Shown here piece by piece: positions 43,454-54,154 of a stretch of DNA of 64,000 nt. The translations under genes and the position numbers were made by a program. How positions within the stretch are numbered: the first letter of the stretch is position 1; each line of letters opens with the position of its first letter. Source of the stretch: Polyangiaceae bacterium (GTDB lineage Bacteria > Myxococcota_A > Polyangia > Polyangiales > Polyangiaceae); contig JAFGBI010000201.1 in the NCBI GenBank assembly GCA_016933275.1, positions 1 through 64,000 on the forward strand. Reading direction: 5' to 3'. The notes under the pieces were generated by a model that did no database searches, was not told the origin of the DNA, and worked only from the letters and a program-made list of their open reading frames with translations.

Positions 43454-45244
43454 TCACTCCGCGTACGGCGGCGGCGGACCGTACAGCGTCCGGCGCCGCA
43501 CGACGTACCCCAACCCCGTCGCGCCCGAGGTGCGGATCTCGCGCACGAGGTCCTTCGCGTGGTTGACCTCCAGGATGACGCCTTGATTCGAGTAGGTGAT
43601 GAGGGTGTTGCCATTGGACAAACGCCTGACATCACCCATCGACTGCGTGCTGTTCTCGCTGTTGGTGTACGACCAGACTCGCCTCGCGGACCGATCTTCC
43701 AGCTCGTACTCGAGCGCAGCTGCCGCCGTGCCGGACTCTCCGTCGTTGCTGAAGAGGAGGATTCTGTCCCCGAGCAGGTGGTGCTGGTGCTGTCGACTCC
43801 AGGACGGGCCGGCGTAATCGCTGATCTCGCCGCCGAACCTCCAGGCGAGGACCCCCTGCCGGGTGAAGGCGATGATGGAGTCCCAATACATCACTGAGAG
43901 CGTGTACTGGTGCTGCTCCGGCCACCAATTGATCGCGTTGGCGTGGCAATGGCCGGAAAAGCTCGGGTTGGCCCGGCCCACGTCATAGACCGTGGTCGAG
44001 ACACCGGTGGCCGGATTGAGCTCCTTCACCACGTCACACCCCTCCGCGTCGCCGTCCTCGTACTCGAAGTAGGCGACGTACTCGTCCGGGAGCACGGCGA
44101 CGTCGTGGTGTCGGTGCGGTACGAAGTACCCGATTTCGTCGGTACCATCCATCCGAACCCGGGTGAGCGTTCCCTGGTCCGGTCCCGGCACGTTTCCGTT
44201 GGCCAGCCACATGCTCTCCCCGTCGTAGGACATGGTGGCCCGGACGCAATCCTCTCCACCGGACCCCCGGTACCACCACACGAACTCGCCGTCCTGGTCG
44301 AGGATGAAGGACCAGGTGCCGCTGCCGCCGAACCCGAAACCAAAGACGCAGGCCAGGGTGAATCCCTGGCTTACCCCGTCAGGGATCGGCGTCGTCGTCT
44401 CCAGCACCGGGAGGCCGTTGCGCTTCTCTCCGGTGACGATCTGGCGAACCTCGCTGGTGCACGTCCTGCCGTCCTGCTCGACCGCGATCCGATAGAAGTA
44501 TTCGGTGCTCGGCTTCATGCCGAGCAGCATGGTCCGGTTGTCGGACTGGCTCGGCGCGCCGATGGTCGCCTGGTACTCCCAGTCGTCGGCGCGGCGACCG
44601 AAGTCGATGTGTGCGGCTTCGATCGGCACGTTCACCGACCAGTGCACGGTATCGACGGTCGGGATGACGGTGCTGAGCGTGTCCGAGACCGTGAAGGCCA
44701 CCTCAGGGCAGGATCCGGTGACGCCGCAGCCGGTCTGCCCCGGGAGACACACGCAGGCCCCATCCTCGCACCGGCTCCCGCCCGAGCAGGCCTGGCCGCA
44801 GGCGCCGCAGTGGCGGGGATCCGTCGCCAGATCCACGCAGCTGCCGTCGCACTCGGTCTGCTCCGCGCAACCGGCGTCGGAGCAGTCGCTCCGTGAGCAG
44901 ACCGCGGGTGGCGCGCAAGCGACGTCGCAGGCGCCACAGTGCGCGGCATCGCTCTCCGTATCCACGCAATCGGCACCACACCTCGTGAGATCGCCCTGAC
45001 ACCCGCAGCTCCCCGCCTCACAGAAGGCACCGGTAGCGCACCCCTGGCCGCAATCCCCACAGTGGGTGGCGTTCGTCGCGAGGTCCACACAATCCCCGCC
45101 GCATGGCGCGAGCCCGTCGGCGCAGCCGGAGGGCCGTTCGCCCCCCGGCGTCGAGACGTCCTCCCCGCCGCTCCTACACGCCGCGGCTACCAAGCCAAGC
45201 GCGACGCCTCGGGCGACCGAGATCGAGCGGCGCCGTTGCCTCAT
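43454..45244 (-). CDS. Arylsulfotransferase-like lipoprotein with Stig1-type Cys repeats
   Basis: 596 residues from ATG 45244. Lipobox near LVAAACRS. Residues 30-160 carry four Cys-rich units of the type CVDLATNATHCGDCGQGC (Stig1-like, common in Myxococcota surface proteins). A beta-sandwich linker follows (VHWSVNVPIEAAHIDFGRRA, YFYRIAVEQDGRTC), then an ASST-like beta-propeller: TWSFILDQDGEFVWWYRG, FVPHRHHDVAVLPDEYVA, SFSGHCHANAINWWP, SWSRQHQHHLLGDRILLFSN, RRLSNGNTLITYSNQG. Histidine pairs in HRHHD and HQHH may be catalytic or metal ligands. It shares its propeller type with 32082-33803 but not its N-terminal modules. It is followed (minus strand) by no partner gene. Confidence 0.8.
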   Translation of the reverse strand: MRQRRRSISVARGVALGLVAAACRSGGEDVSTPGGERPSGCADGLAPCGGDCVDLATNATHCGDCGQGCATGAFCEAGSCGCQGDLTRCGADCVDTESDAAHCGACDVACAPPAVCSRSDCSDAGCAEQTECDGSCVDLATDPRHCGACGQACSGGSRCEDGACVCLPGQTGCGVTGSCPEVAFTVSDTLSTVIPTVDTVHWSVNVPIEAAHIDFGRRADDWEYQATIGAPSQSDNRTMLLGMKPSTEYFYRIAVEQDGRTCTSEVRQIVTGEKRNGLPVLETTTPIPDGVSQGFTLACVFGFGFGGSGTWSFILDQDGEFVWWYRGSGGEDCVRATMSYDGESMWLANGNVPGPDQGTLTRVRMDGTDEIGYFVPHRHHDVAVLPDEYVAYFEYEDGDAEGCDVVKELNPATGVSTTVYDVGRANPSFSGHCHANAINWWPEQHQYTLSVMYWDSIIAFTRQGVLAWRFGGEISDYAGPSWSRQHQHHLLGDRILLFSNDGESGTAAAALEYELEDRSARRVWSYTNSENSTQSMGDVRRLSNGNTLITYSNQGVILEVNHAKDLVREIRTSGATGLGYVVRRRTLYGPPPPYAE

Positions 45245-45361
45245 GTCGTCGATCCTCCCCGGAAGCACGGCGCGCAACGGCACGCCGGGGGCGGCGGCGG
45301 GGCGGTCGAACCCAACCCCGCCGCTCTCCCGGCGACCTGCGCCGAGCGGCCCCGGCCCACG

Positions 45362-45853
45362 TCAGTAGGCGACGGGATAGCCGCTGGAACCCGGCTTCTT
45401 CCCGTCGATGGCCACCACCTTGACGTCACCGGTCACCTGATCCGGCCGGACGTAGCCGACCGCACCACCGAGCCGCGCGACGACCCTCGCGACCAGATCA
45501 CCTGGATCCACCGCCTTGGGAGCGTTGGACTTGCCCCGGATCTTCCGATCGATCCAGAACTGAGCCACCTCCTTGGGCGACATCCCGAGCACGCTTTGGT
45601 CGAAGCCACTCCGTTCGGCCGAGCCAGTCCCCCGGTTGAGCGGGATCGCCGGCTGACCACCAGGCAGCATGACGCGGTCGCCCTTGTACATCATCTTGAG
45701 CTCGTAGAACGATAGCCCGCTGACGGGGCTGTCCGCGGCCACGATGATGGCGAGCTCCGCTCGGTCCGCTTCGGCCGAGGGAGTGAACGAGCCCACCAGC
45801 AGCGCCGCGGCTGCTGCGGTCCACCACGCGATGAAGCGACGTCTGGATGCCAT
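45362..45853 (-). CDS. Phosphate-type (PstS-like) periplasmic binding protein, short form
   Basis: 163 residues from ATG 45853. Signal peptide (MASRRRFIAWWTAAAAALLVGSF...), then a single PBP-like-2 core: LAIIVAADSPVSGLSFYELK, MMYKGDRVMLPGGQPAIPLN, and VGYVRPDQV. Such half-length PstS-like proteins are commonly encoded with a porin in Deltaproteobacteria. Its ATG lies two bases after the porin stop, so it is in the same operon. The ligand is probably phosphate or another oxyanion, but this is inferred from the family. Confidence 0.85.
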   Translation of the reverse strand: MASRRRFIAWWTAAAAALLVGSFTPSAEADRAELAIIVAADSPVSGLSFYELKMMYKGDRVMLPGGQPAIPLNRGTGSAERSGFDQSVLGMSPKEVAQFWIDRKIRGKSNAPKAVDPGDLVARVVARLGGAVGYVRPDQVTGDVKVVAIDGKKPGSSGYPVAY

Positions 45854-45855
45854 GG

Positions 45856-47424
45856 CTAGAAGCTCCACGCGATTTGGAAGTCCAACCCCTGGAAGCTCGG
45901 GCGGTCCTCATAGCCGACCACCTCCTCGACGAACCAGGCGTGCGTGAACTGGCCCTTGAGGACCACCCTCGGCGTCGGCCTCACGTTGAGCCCGCCCCAG
46001 AATGCGGCGGCGGTCGGCGCGAACCCGTGTTCGCCGACCCGATAGTACTCGCCCCCGAAGAACGGCATGATCCCGATCCAGGGGGTGCGATAACCGGCTA
46101 GACCATAGACCCCCCACCGCCGATTGTCCGGGATGGACCCCGGGGGTCCCTCCATGGCGAAGTACTGGGGTCGAGTCGCGTCCGCGTAGGCCACTTCGTT
46201 GCTGATGATCTCGCTCTGTACCAGGACGCCCTTGAGCTCCCACTTCAGATCGGCCGCCAGGCTGAGCTCGTCGTACTCCGCGGTGCGCGGGTAGATGGCG
46301 TTGAACTCCGCGTCGTAGTCCTGACCCCGATCCGTGTACTTGCCGCGGTAGATCGAGGCGCCGGCCGTCAGCGTGCCGGCGGACGACTCGTTGGTCACGA
46401 AGAGCCTCCCGCCCACCGCCTTGTTGTCGTTCAGGTCCCGGTATGCATCGATGGGTCCCCGACCGTTCGACAGGGTGAGGTGATAGCCGATCCTGGTGGC
46501 GGAGAGGTTGAGCCCCCCATAGACCTCTAGCCCCGTCTGTCGATCCGGGAAGAGGAAATCGCCGACGATGAACGGGCGGCGCACCCCGATGATGACGGGG
46601 GAGCCATGGTCCACGTTCCAGATTCCGTAGGGTGTCAGCCATTGCCCGGCCCGCACGGTGACCAGAGGATGAATGGCATACTCCACCCAGGCGCGCTCGA
46701 TCGAGATCCCGCCCCAGCGCGTGGTCCGCCCGAGGTCGAGGTAGTCGCTCACCTCGGTCGAGGTGCGCGATGCCTGGAAATTCTCGTCGTAGCTCGTCAC
46801 GCCGTGCGGAAGGTACATGAACCGAACCTCCGCCAGAGAGTGCCACTTGTCACCCAGGGCCGCGTCGAGGTAGACATTGAAGCTGCCGACCGAGAAGCTG
46901 TCCCACGGTGTCAGTCCCGGGCCCTGGTGGAAGGCGTGGCCGTAGGCGAAGTCCGCGTAACCGTAGATGTCGAGGGCATGGTCCCTCTTGACGGCCGACT
47001 CCTCCTCCCCCTGGCCGAGGTCCGCCTCGATCGCGGCGGCCTCGGCGTCCGCGGCCGCATTGGCCTCGGCCTGGGCGTTGGCTTCGGGTGCTGCGCTCGC
47101 CGTCACGGCGGGGGTCGCCTCCCCTTCGGCCGGGACCGCTGGCGCCGTGGTGGCCGCTGGCGGGGTGGGTGGCGGCGCCGTCGTCGGCGGCGGCGCCTCC
47201 GCTGCCGGTGGAGCGTCAGCGGCCGGTGCCGGCGCAGCTGCGGCTCCCGCGCCGGGGTTCTCCGCTGCCGGGGCCGCTGCCCCCGCGGGCGGCGGCGGGA
47301 CCGGGGCCGCCGGCTGCGCTTCGGCGACGGAGGCGACCAACAGGAGCGCCAGCGCCGTGAGCGGCGCTCGCCCCTGCCTCCCCAGGATGGTCCGGAGGTC
47401 AGCGATGAGGATGAGATTTGCCAT
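45856..47424 (-). CDS. Porin-like outer membrane beta-barrel protein
   Basis: 522 residues from ATG 47424, which overlaps the preceding gene's stop (TGATG). Signal peptide ending near ASVAEAQ, then an Ala/Pro-rich linker (about 32-130, PAAPVPPPPAGAAAPAA), then a barrel of alternating strands beginning LDIYGYADFAYGHAF and ending with the outer-membrane type C-terminus GLDFQIAWSF (terminal Phe). The overall form resembles phosphate-selective or short-chain-organic porins. The downstream PstS-like binding protein and upstream Cys-rich lipoprotein suggest a joint uptake or surface complex. The Pro-rich linker could span toward peptidoglycan. Confidence 0.85.
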   Translation of the reverse strand: MANLILIADLRTILGRQGRAPLTALALLLVASVAEAQPAAPVPPPPAGAAAPAAENPGAGAAAAPAPAADAPPAAEAPPPTTAPPPTPPAATTAPAVPAEGEATPAVTASAAPEANAQAEANAAADAEAAAIEADLGQGEEESAVKRDHALDIYGYADFAYGHAFHQGPGLTPWDSFSVGSFNVYLDAALGDKWHSLAEVRFMYLPHGVTSYDENFQASRTSTEVSDYLDLGRTTRWGGISIERAWVEYAIHPLVTVRAGQWLTPYGIWNVDHGSPVIIGVRRPFIVGDFLFPDRQTGLEVYGGLNLSATRIGYHLTLSNGRGPIDAYRDLNDNKAVGGRLFVTNESSAGTLTAGASIYRGKYTDRGQDYDAEFNAIYPRTAEYDELSLAADLKWELKGVLVQSEIISNEVAYADATRPQYFAMEGPPGSIPDNRRWGVYGLAGYRTPWIGIMPFFGGEYYRVGEHGFAPTAAAFWGGLNVRPTPRVVLKGQFTHAWFVEEVVGYEDRPSFQGLDFQIAWSF

Positions 47425-48158
47425 CAGGTCGTACACCCTCCTTCGGCCAGCGCCACGCACAAGGGTTCTGCGATTCCGAACCCGGAGAGATCACAGCACT
47501 CGTAACCGACGAAGCAATTGTCCGGATCGAGGGTGCACCCTTGCACGAGGCACCCCATCGTCACGAACAGGTCGCAGTAGGTCGCCTCCGTACCGGCGCA
47601 GTCCTCGTCGCTCTCGCAGGGCTGCCCGAGCCCGGTGGGTGGACGGCGACAGACGGTGGGGTCCACCGTGTCGTCGCACGCGTAGCCGGCCTCGCAGTCG
47701 TCCGAGGTCTCGCAGCCGACGCTGGTGCAGTACCCGGTCGCGCCGTCGACCGGCTCGCACTGCGGGTACGGCTCTCCGCAAGGGTTGTCCTCGTCGCACT
47801 CCGCGCCGAGGCCCGGCGGAGGCAGTTCGCAGGGCCCGCCTTCGGTGAGGCGAGAGTACCCCTCCTCGCAGACGCAGCCGTCCGCCGAGGCCACCTCGTG
47901 ATCCTCGCAGGCGACGCACCCGCCTTCCGCCCAGGCGTAGCCGTCCTCGCAGACGCAGCGCTGGTTGTCACCATAGGGGACTTGATGGGGACCGCATCGA
48001 TCGTCGGGATCGAACACGCACGCCGAGGGCGTGACGAGAGCCCCGCCGAGCGCGATCGCGCCCCATTGCCAATGGCGGGAACCACGTCCCCGCGACCAGT
48101 ACTCGCTTCTTGGTGTCAACGGACCGCCCTTTCCTCTGCGTCCCCCCTTCTGGGGCAC
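47424..48158 (-). CDS. EGF-like Cys-rich putative lipoprotein
   Basis: 244 residues from GTG 48158; a shorter start is possible because the first 25 residues are Arg/Gly-rich. A hydrophobic stretch (GAIALGGALVTPSAC) with a lipobox-like ending PSAC precedes Cys-rich modules: CVCEDGYAWAEGGCVACEDH, CVCEEGYSRLTEGGPC (EGF-like), then CDEDNPC, CESDEDCAG and related pairs. It is the first gene of the operon with the porin and the PstS-like protein, the stop overlapping the porin start. Probably surface-exposed and disulfide-bonded; its function is unknown. Confidence 0.75.
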   Translation of the reverse strand: MPQKGGRRGKGGPLTPRSEYWSRGRGSRHWQWGAIALGGALVTPSACVFDPDDRCGPHQVPYGDNQRCVCEDGYAWAEGGCVACEDHEVASADGCVCEEGYSRLTEGGPCELPPPGLGAECDEDNPCGEPYPQCEPVDGATGYCTSVGCETSDDCEAGYACDDTVDPTVCRRPPTGLGQPCESDEDCAGTEATYCDLFVTMGCLVQGCTLDPDNCFVGYECCDLSGFGIAEPLCVALAEGGCTT

Positions 48159-48582
48159 AGACGGCAGCAGTCTAGGCCAGCTCTCGATTCGTGAAAAGGG
48201 CTAGCCACTCGGATTCTGCGGCTGTCTCCGCGTGAGGCAGCGAGTCGCACTTTGCCGGCCTTTGCCCCACATGAGGATGGCCGCGCCCGAGACTTCTGCG
48301 TTCACGCCCCAATCACCCCGGCCGAGAGCCGCCTCGCTGGCTGGGCGCGATGAGCACCGGAGCGCAGGCGTAGCGAAGCCAGCGCAGCGGATCTCGGCCG
48401 GTCATTTCGGGTCAGGACTCCGCGAATGGATACCCCGAGACGAGGACGCAGCGCACCATGTGGGAGTCCGACCCGTCCCCCGCCTTCGACTGAGCCAGGC
48501 ATTCTAGAGCGATCACACTTACTCTGCGGGCGGCTCGATCAGCCCTGCGTGGCTCCGTTCGATCGGCTAGAGTCGGCAGTCG
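48159..48582. other. Divergent region with a long imperfect hairpin
   Basis: 424 bases between the lipoprotein operon (-) and the hybrid kinase (+). At 48319-48342 and 48377-48400 lie two 24-base arms (CGGCCGAGAGCCGCCTCG... and its near-complement) that pair with about three mismatches around a 34-base loop. No gene was found. The hairpin might be an attenuator, a small RNA or a relic repeat. Confidence 0.5.
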
Positions 48583-51242
<2,660 letters not shown>

Positions 51243-51246
<4 letters not shown>

Positions 51247-51635
51247 GTAGCGCCAATGTTGGACCATACCGCACGATCCTCCTCGTCGATGACAGCGAGG
51301 TGACCTGCGAGTCCGTGAGGATTGCCCTGGAGCAATCCGGTTTTGAAGTCCAGACGCTGAATAGTCCGTTCGGCTTCATCAGGTCGCTTCGTCAGCACCA
51401 GCCGGTGGTGATCCTGCTCGACGTCGGCCTTGGTTCCGTCAACGGGGCGAAGCTCGTGCCCCTGGGGCGGCAGCATGCCCCGCCCAACGCGAAGATCCTC
51501 CTCTTCTCGGGGCGAGACGACGAGGAACTCGAGCGCGACGTTCTCGAGAGCGGTGCCGATGGGTATATCAACAAGCGCAACGGCGAGTCGAGACTCGTCT
51601 TGGAGATCAAGAAATGGGCGGCCCGAGGTCAGTAG
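51243..51635 (+). CDS. Single-domain response regulator (first of a tandem pair)
   Basis: 130 residues, ATG overlapping the hybrid-kinase stop by four bases. Receiver: [20 protein letters not shown], phospho-acceptor Asp60 in [13 protein letters not shown], the serine site region [11 protein letters not shown] and GYINKRNG with the conserved lysine. The signature following the aspartate (VGLGxVNGxKLVPLGR) is unusual and is repeated in the next gene. There is no output domain, so it likely acts through a partner or as a phosphate sink. The two receivers share long nucleotide stretches (GTCGATGACAG, AGTCCGTTCGGCTTC), so they arose by tandem duplication. Confidence 0.9.
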
Positions 51636-52105
51636 GCGCAACCCGGCGAGGCGGGGCAGCAGCGGGATCGGCCGTCCCGCGATCGAGTCCCCCATCCAGG
51701 GCCAAGCCGACCTCCTCACGGTCGAGCACGTCCACGACGATCCTCGTCGTCGATGACAGTGAGATGACCTGCGAAGCCGTGCGGGCGGAGCTCGAGGAAG
51801 CCGGCATGGCGGTCCAAACGCTCCACAGTCCGTTCGGCTTCGTCAAGGCGCTACGTGAGCACCGACCCGTGGTGGTGCTGCTGGACGTCGGCCTCGGCAT
51901 CGTGAACGGGACCAAGCTCGTCCCCCTGGGGCGCCGGTACGGCCCTCCCCGGATGAAGATCGTCCTTTTCTCGACGCGAGAGAATTACGAGCTCCTCGAT
52001 GCCATTCAGGACTGCCACGCCGACGGCTACATCAGGAAGCGCGCCGCCAACGGCGAGCTCGCCGCCCAGGTGAGGGACTGGGCCTCACGAGCTCGAGATC
52101 CGTGA
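51614..52105 (+). CDS. Single-domain response regulator (second of a tandem pair)
   Basis: 163 residues from ATG 51614, overlapping the end of the previous gene by 22 bases. A Ser/Arg-rich leader of about 40 residues precedes the receiver TTILVVDDSEMTCEAVRAEL, Asp91 in VVLLDVGLGIVNG, IVLFSTREN and GYIRKRAANG. It is close to its neighbour in the phospho-acceptor region. The leader is poor in quality, and an internal start nearer the receiver is possible. An unusual feature is the conserved FGFVKALREHRPVVVLLDVG stretch before the aspartate. Confidence 0.85.
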   Translation: MGGPRSVGATRRGGAAAGSAVPRSSPPSRAKPTSSRSSTSTTILVVDDSEMTCEAVRAELEEAGMAVQTLHSPFGFVKALREHRPVVVLLDVGLGIVNGTKLVPLGRRYGPPRMKIVLFSTRENYELLDAIQDCHADGYIRKRAANGELAAQVRDWASRARDP

Positions 52106-52252
52106 CGGCGCCCAACCGGCACCCGCGACCGTGGCGGCCGCTGCGCGCCTCTCGGTGCGGTCTCCCCGCTCCGCATCGGCGCCAAGTTCGGACGCGCGCT
52201 GGTCACGCCACATACCGCCCGATGACTCGGGCTCGATCCCTTTGGGGGCCCG

Positions 52253-52278
52253 CCCGAGGGCCCCTTCGGGCCCTCGGG
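52253..52278. terminator. Perfect hairpin after the receiver pair
   Basis: CCCGAGGGCC and GGCCCTCGGG form a ten-base perfect stem around a short loop (CCTTCG), located 148 bases after the second receiver stop. A terminator is plausible; no T-run follows. Confidence 0.5.
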
Positions 52279-52296
52279 ACGCCGTCCCACGGCCGC

Positions 52297-52456
52297 CTAG
52301 AGCACCGATCAGATTGCCGACAGCAACGGCAGCGCTGGACACGCGTCCGTGCGAGGCGAGGACGCATTGCCAGCGCTGCCTCTGGTGAGGTCTGCTGCCG
52401 GTTCGGTGCTCTAAGTTGTTGATTTGACGCAGCAATCAACCTGATCGCTGCTCTAG
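52297..52456 (-). repeat. CTAG-bounded palindromic repeat, copy A
   Basis: Full copy in the opposite orientation to B, bounded exactly by CTAG 52297-52300 and CTAG 52453-52456 (160 bases). Internal junction CTAA (one change). Module 2 has the inner palindrome and module 1 the hairpin GCAGCAATCAACCTGATCGCTGC. The right CTAG contains, on the minus strand, the TAG stop of the Gly/Thr-rich lipoprotein gene. Confidence 0.9.
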
Positions 52457-53397
52457 GCTCCGCCCGCGCCGCCGCCAGGAGCGCCGGTCCCGCCAGCCCC
52501 ACCCGCGCCGTCGCGGGTGCACACCCACTCGGACCCGTCACAGGTGCAGATCCGGGGGTCGCTCTGGCTATCGGTGCGGTCGCACACATACCCGCTTCCG
52601 TAGGCCGTGCAGTCCTCGCCGTCGTTCACGTTCACGCCTGGGCCCTGGCAAGCGAGCTCGACGGCCCCCCCGGCGCCACCGGTGTTGACTCCGCCGCCGG
52701 CCCCACCAGTGCCCTCGCGGGTGCACACCCACTCGGAGCCGTTGCAGGTGCAGATCCGCGGGTCGTTCCGGCTGTCCATTCGATCGCACTCGTAGCCGTC
52801 CCCATACTCCGTACAATCCAGACCGTCGTTGATACCCGGTCCCAGACAGGTTAGCTGGCCGGCCCCCCCCGCGCCGCCGGTGCTGCTACCACCGCCACCA
52901 GCCCCGCCGACGCCCTCACGGGTGCACACCCACTCGGAGCCGTCACAGGTGCAGATCCGGGGGTCACTCTGGCTATCCATCCGGTCACATATGTACCCCT
53001 CACCGTACGCCGTACATTCCTGACCGTCGTTCACGCCAGGGCCTGCGCAGGATAGCTCGCCGGCCCCGCCGGACCCGCCGGTACTTCGGCCGCCAGTGCT
53101 CGTGCCGCCGGTACTTCGGCCGCCAGTGCTCGTGCCGCCGGTGGTCGCGCCGCCCGAACCGCCTGTCGTACTGCCACCAGTGGTCCGACCCCCAGTGGAC
53201 GCACCGCCAGTACTCGTGCCGCCGGTGCTCGTGCCGCCGGTGCTCGTGCCGCCGGTGCTCGTGCCGCCGGTGGTCGCGCCCCCGGTGGCCGTGCCGCCCG
53301 TCTCATCGTCACCGTCGTCGTCGTCCTTGCCGCCGCAAGCCACCACGATGCCCAAAACCAGAGCACTGCAGAAGAAAAGCGCACTTGACCATCTCAT
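52453..53397 (-). CDS. Gly/Thr/Ser-rich lipoprotein with three Cys repeats
   Basis: 314 residues from ATG 53397 (MRWSSALFFCSALVLGIVVAC, a clear lipobox). A low-complexity linker of TGGTSTGG units (about 30-115, made from a 15-base minisatellite such as GGCACGAGCACCGGC) leads to three near-identical Cys domains. Each has the form CxGPGxNDGxxCTxYGxGYxCDRMDS, SDPRICTCDGSEWVC, TREGxGGAGG. The linker probably holds the Cys domains away from the membrane. The stop TAG lies inside the flanking CTAG of repeat copy A. The open frame upstream of the ATG is non-coding. Confidence 0.82.
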   Translation of the reverse strand: MRWSSALFFCSALVLGIVVACGGKDDDDGDDETGGTATGGATTGGTSTGGTSTGGTSTGGTSTGGASTGGRTTGGSTTGGSGGATTGGTSTGGRSTGGTSTGGRSTGGSGGAGELSCAGPGVNDGQECTAYGEGYICDRMDSQSDPRICTCDGSEWVCTREGVGGAGGGGSSTGGAGGAGQLTCLGPGINDGLDCTEYGDGYECDRMDSRNDPRICTCNGSEWVCTREGTGGAGGGVNTGGAGGAVELACQGPGVNVNDGEDCTAYGSGYVCDRTDSQSDPRICTCDGSEWVCTRDGAGGAGGTGAPGGGAGGA

Positions 53398-53837
53398 GTT
53401 CGCACCTCGAGGTATGGGTTTGAACCTCGCCTGAGGCGCCTTGTAACCGGAGCTTCCCAGCGCCAGGCATGCCGGCGGCAATCGTGGCTCCGCCCGGCTA
53501 CCCCACGGACGCCCGTGCGGACCGCTTCTCGCGATGGAGGCGGGGGCATCTCCGCGCTCGGTGCGGCCCTCGGGGTGAGCAACCAGATGATCGCGGCCGC
53601 CGATACCGGTGGGATCCGGCGCCTGGCGCTGACAAGGCCGGGCGACCGAGCCGTGGAGGTCGCGCAGCTGTCCCACCGAGTGGGCGCCGCGCGCACGACA
53701 ATCGCGACGTTCCGTCATGCGGTGCGCCATCGGGCCGTATTGACGGAACGCCCGCCTCGGGTTCGGCCTCTCGTCCCCGGGCGGTGCCAAGGAGCACGTC
53801 ATTGGATCGCTACCCCCATCATCCCCAACCCTCGCTC
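53398..53837. other. 440-base intergenic region
   Basis: No convincing gene on either strand; all frames are Arg/Pro/Ser-rich. The plus-strand stretch GISALGAALGVSNQMIAAA near 53545 is the most protein-like but has no family match. It includes the promoter region of the Cys-domain lipoprotein and the deleted tail end of the truncated MAPEG gene. Confidence 0.5.
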
Positions 53838-54104
53838 TCACTCCCCATTCGCATGGAGCAGAAAGGGCAGGATGGTCGCCATCGCGTTCTGATGGGCTCG
53901 CAGCGCCCGCGCCACTTCCGGGGGCTCCGCGGCCACCACGATCGCCCCCTTGACGATGCTCTCGCCGTCCTCGAGGTTCGGTGTCGTGTGGGTCTTGGCG
54001 CGAACCCAGCCGCTCAGAAACCAGAGCGCGAGCAGGTCGAGGCACCAGACCACGGCCGCCGCGGAGTAGAAGAAGAAGGCTGGGTTGGCGGCTAGCTCTG
54101 GCAT
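53838..54104 (-). pseudogene. MAPEG-family membrane protein, truncated
   Basis: From ATG 54104 the 88-residue product reads MPELAANPAFFFYSAAAVVW, then CLDLLALWFLSGWVRAKTHT, then EPPEVARALRAHQNAMATIL and PFL, the N-terminal half of MAPEG (membrane-associated eicosanoid/glutathione metabolism) proteins. It stops at the TGA at 53838, where members normally continue through two more helices. The conserved RAHxNxxExxP motif is represented by RALRAHQNAMATILP. It is either a 3-prime truncation or a pseudogene. MAPEG proteins normally act on glutathione or lipid epoxides in membranes. Confidence 0.65.
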
Positions 54105-54154
54105 CGGTGCTCCGGAAGCGAGCACATACACCCTGGACCGCCCCGGGCCGTAGG

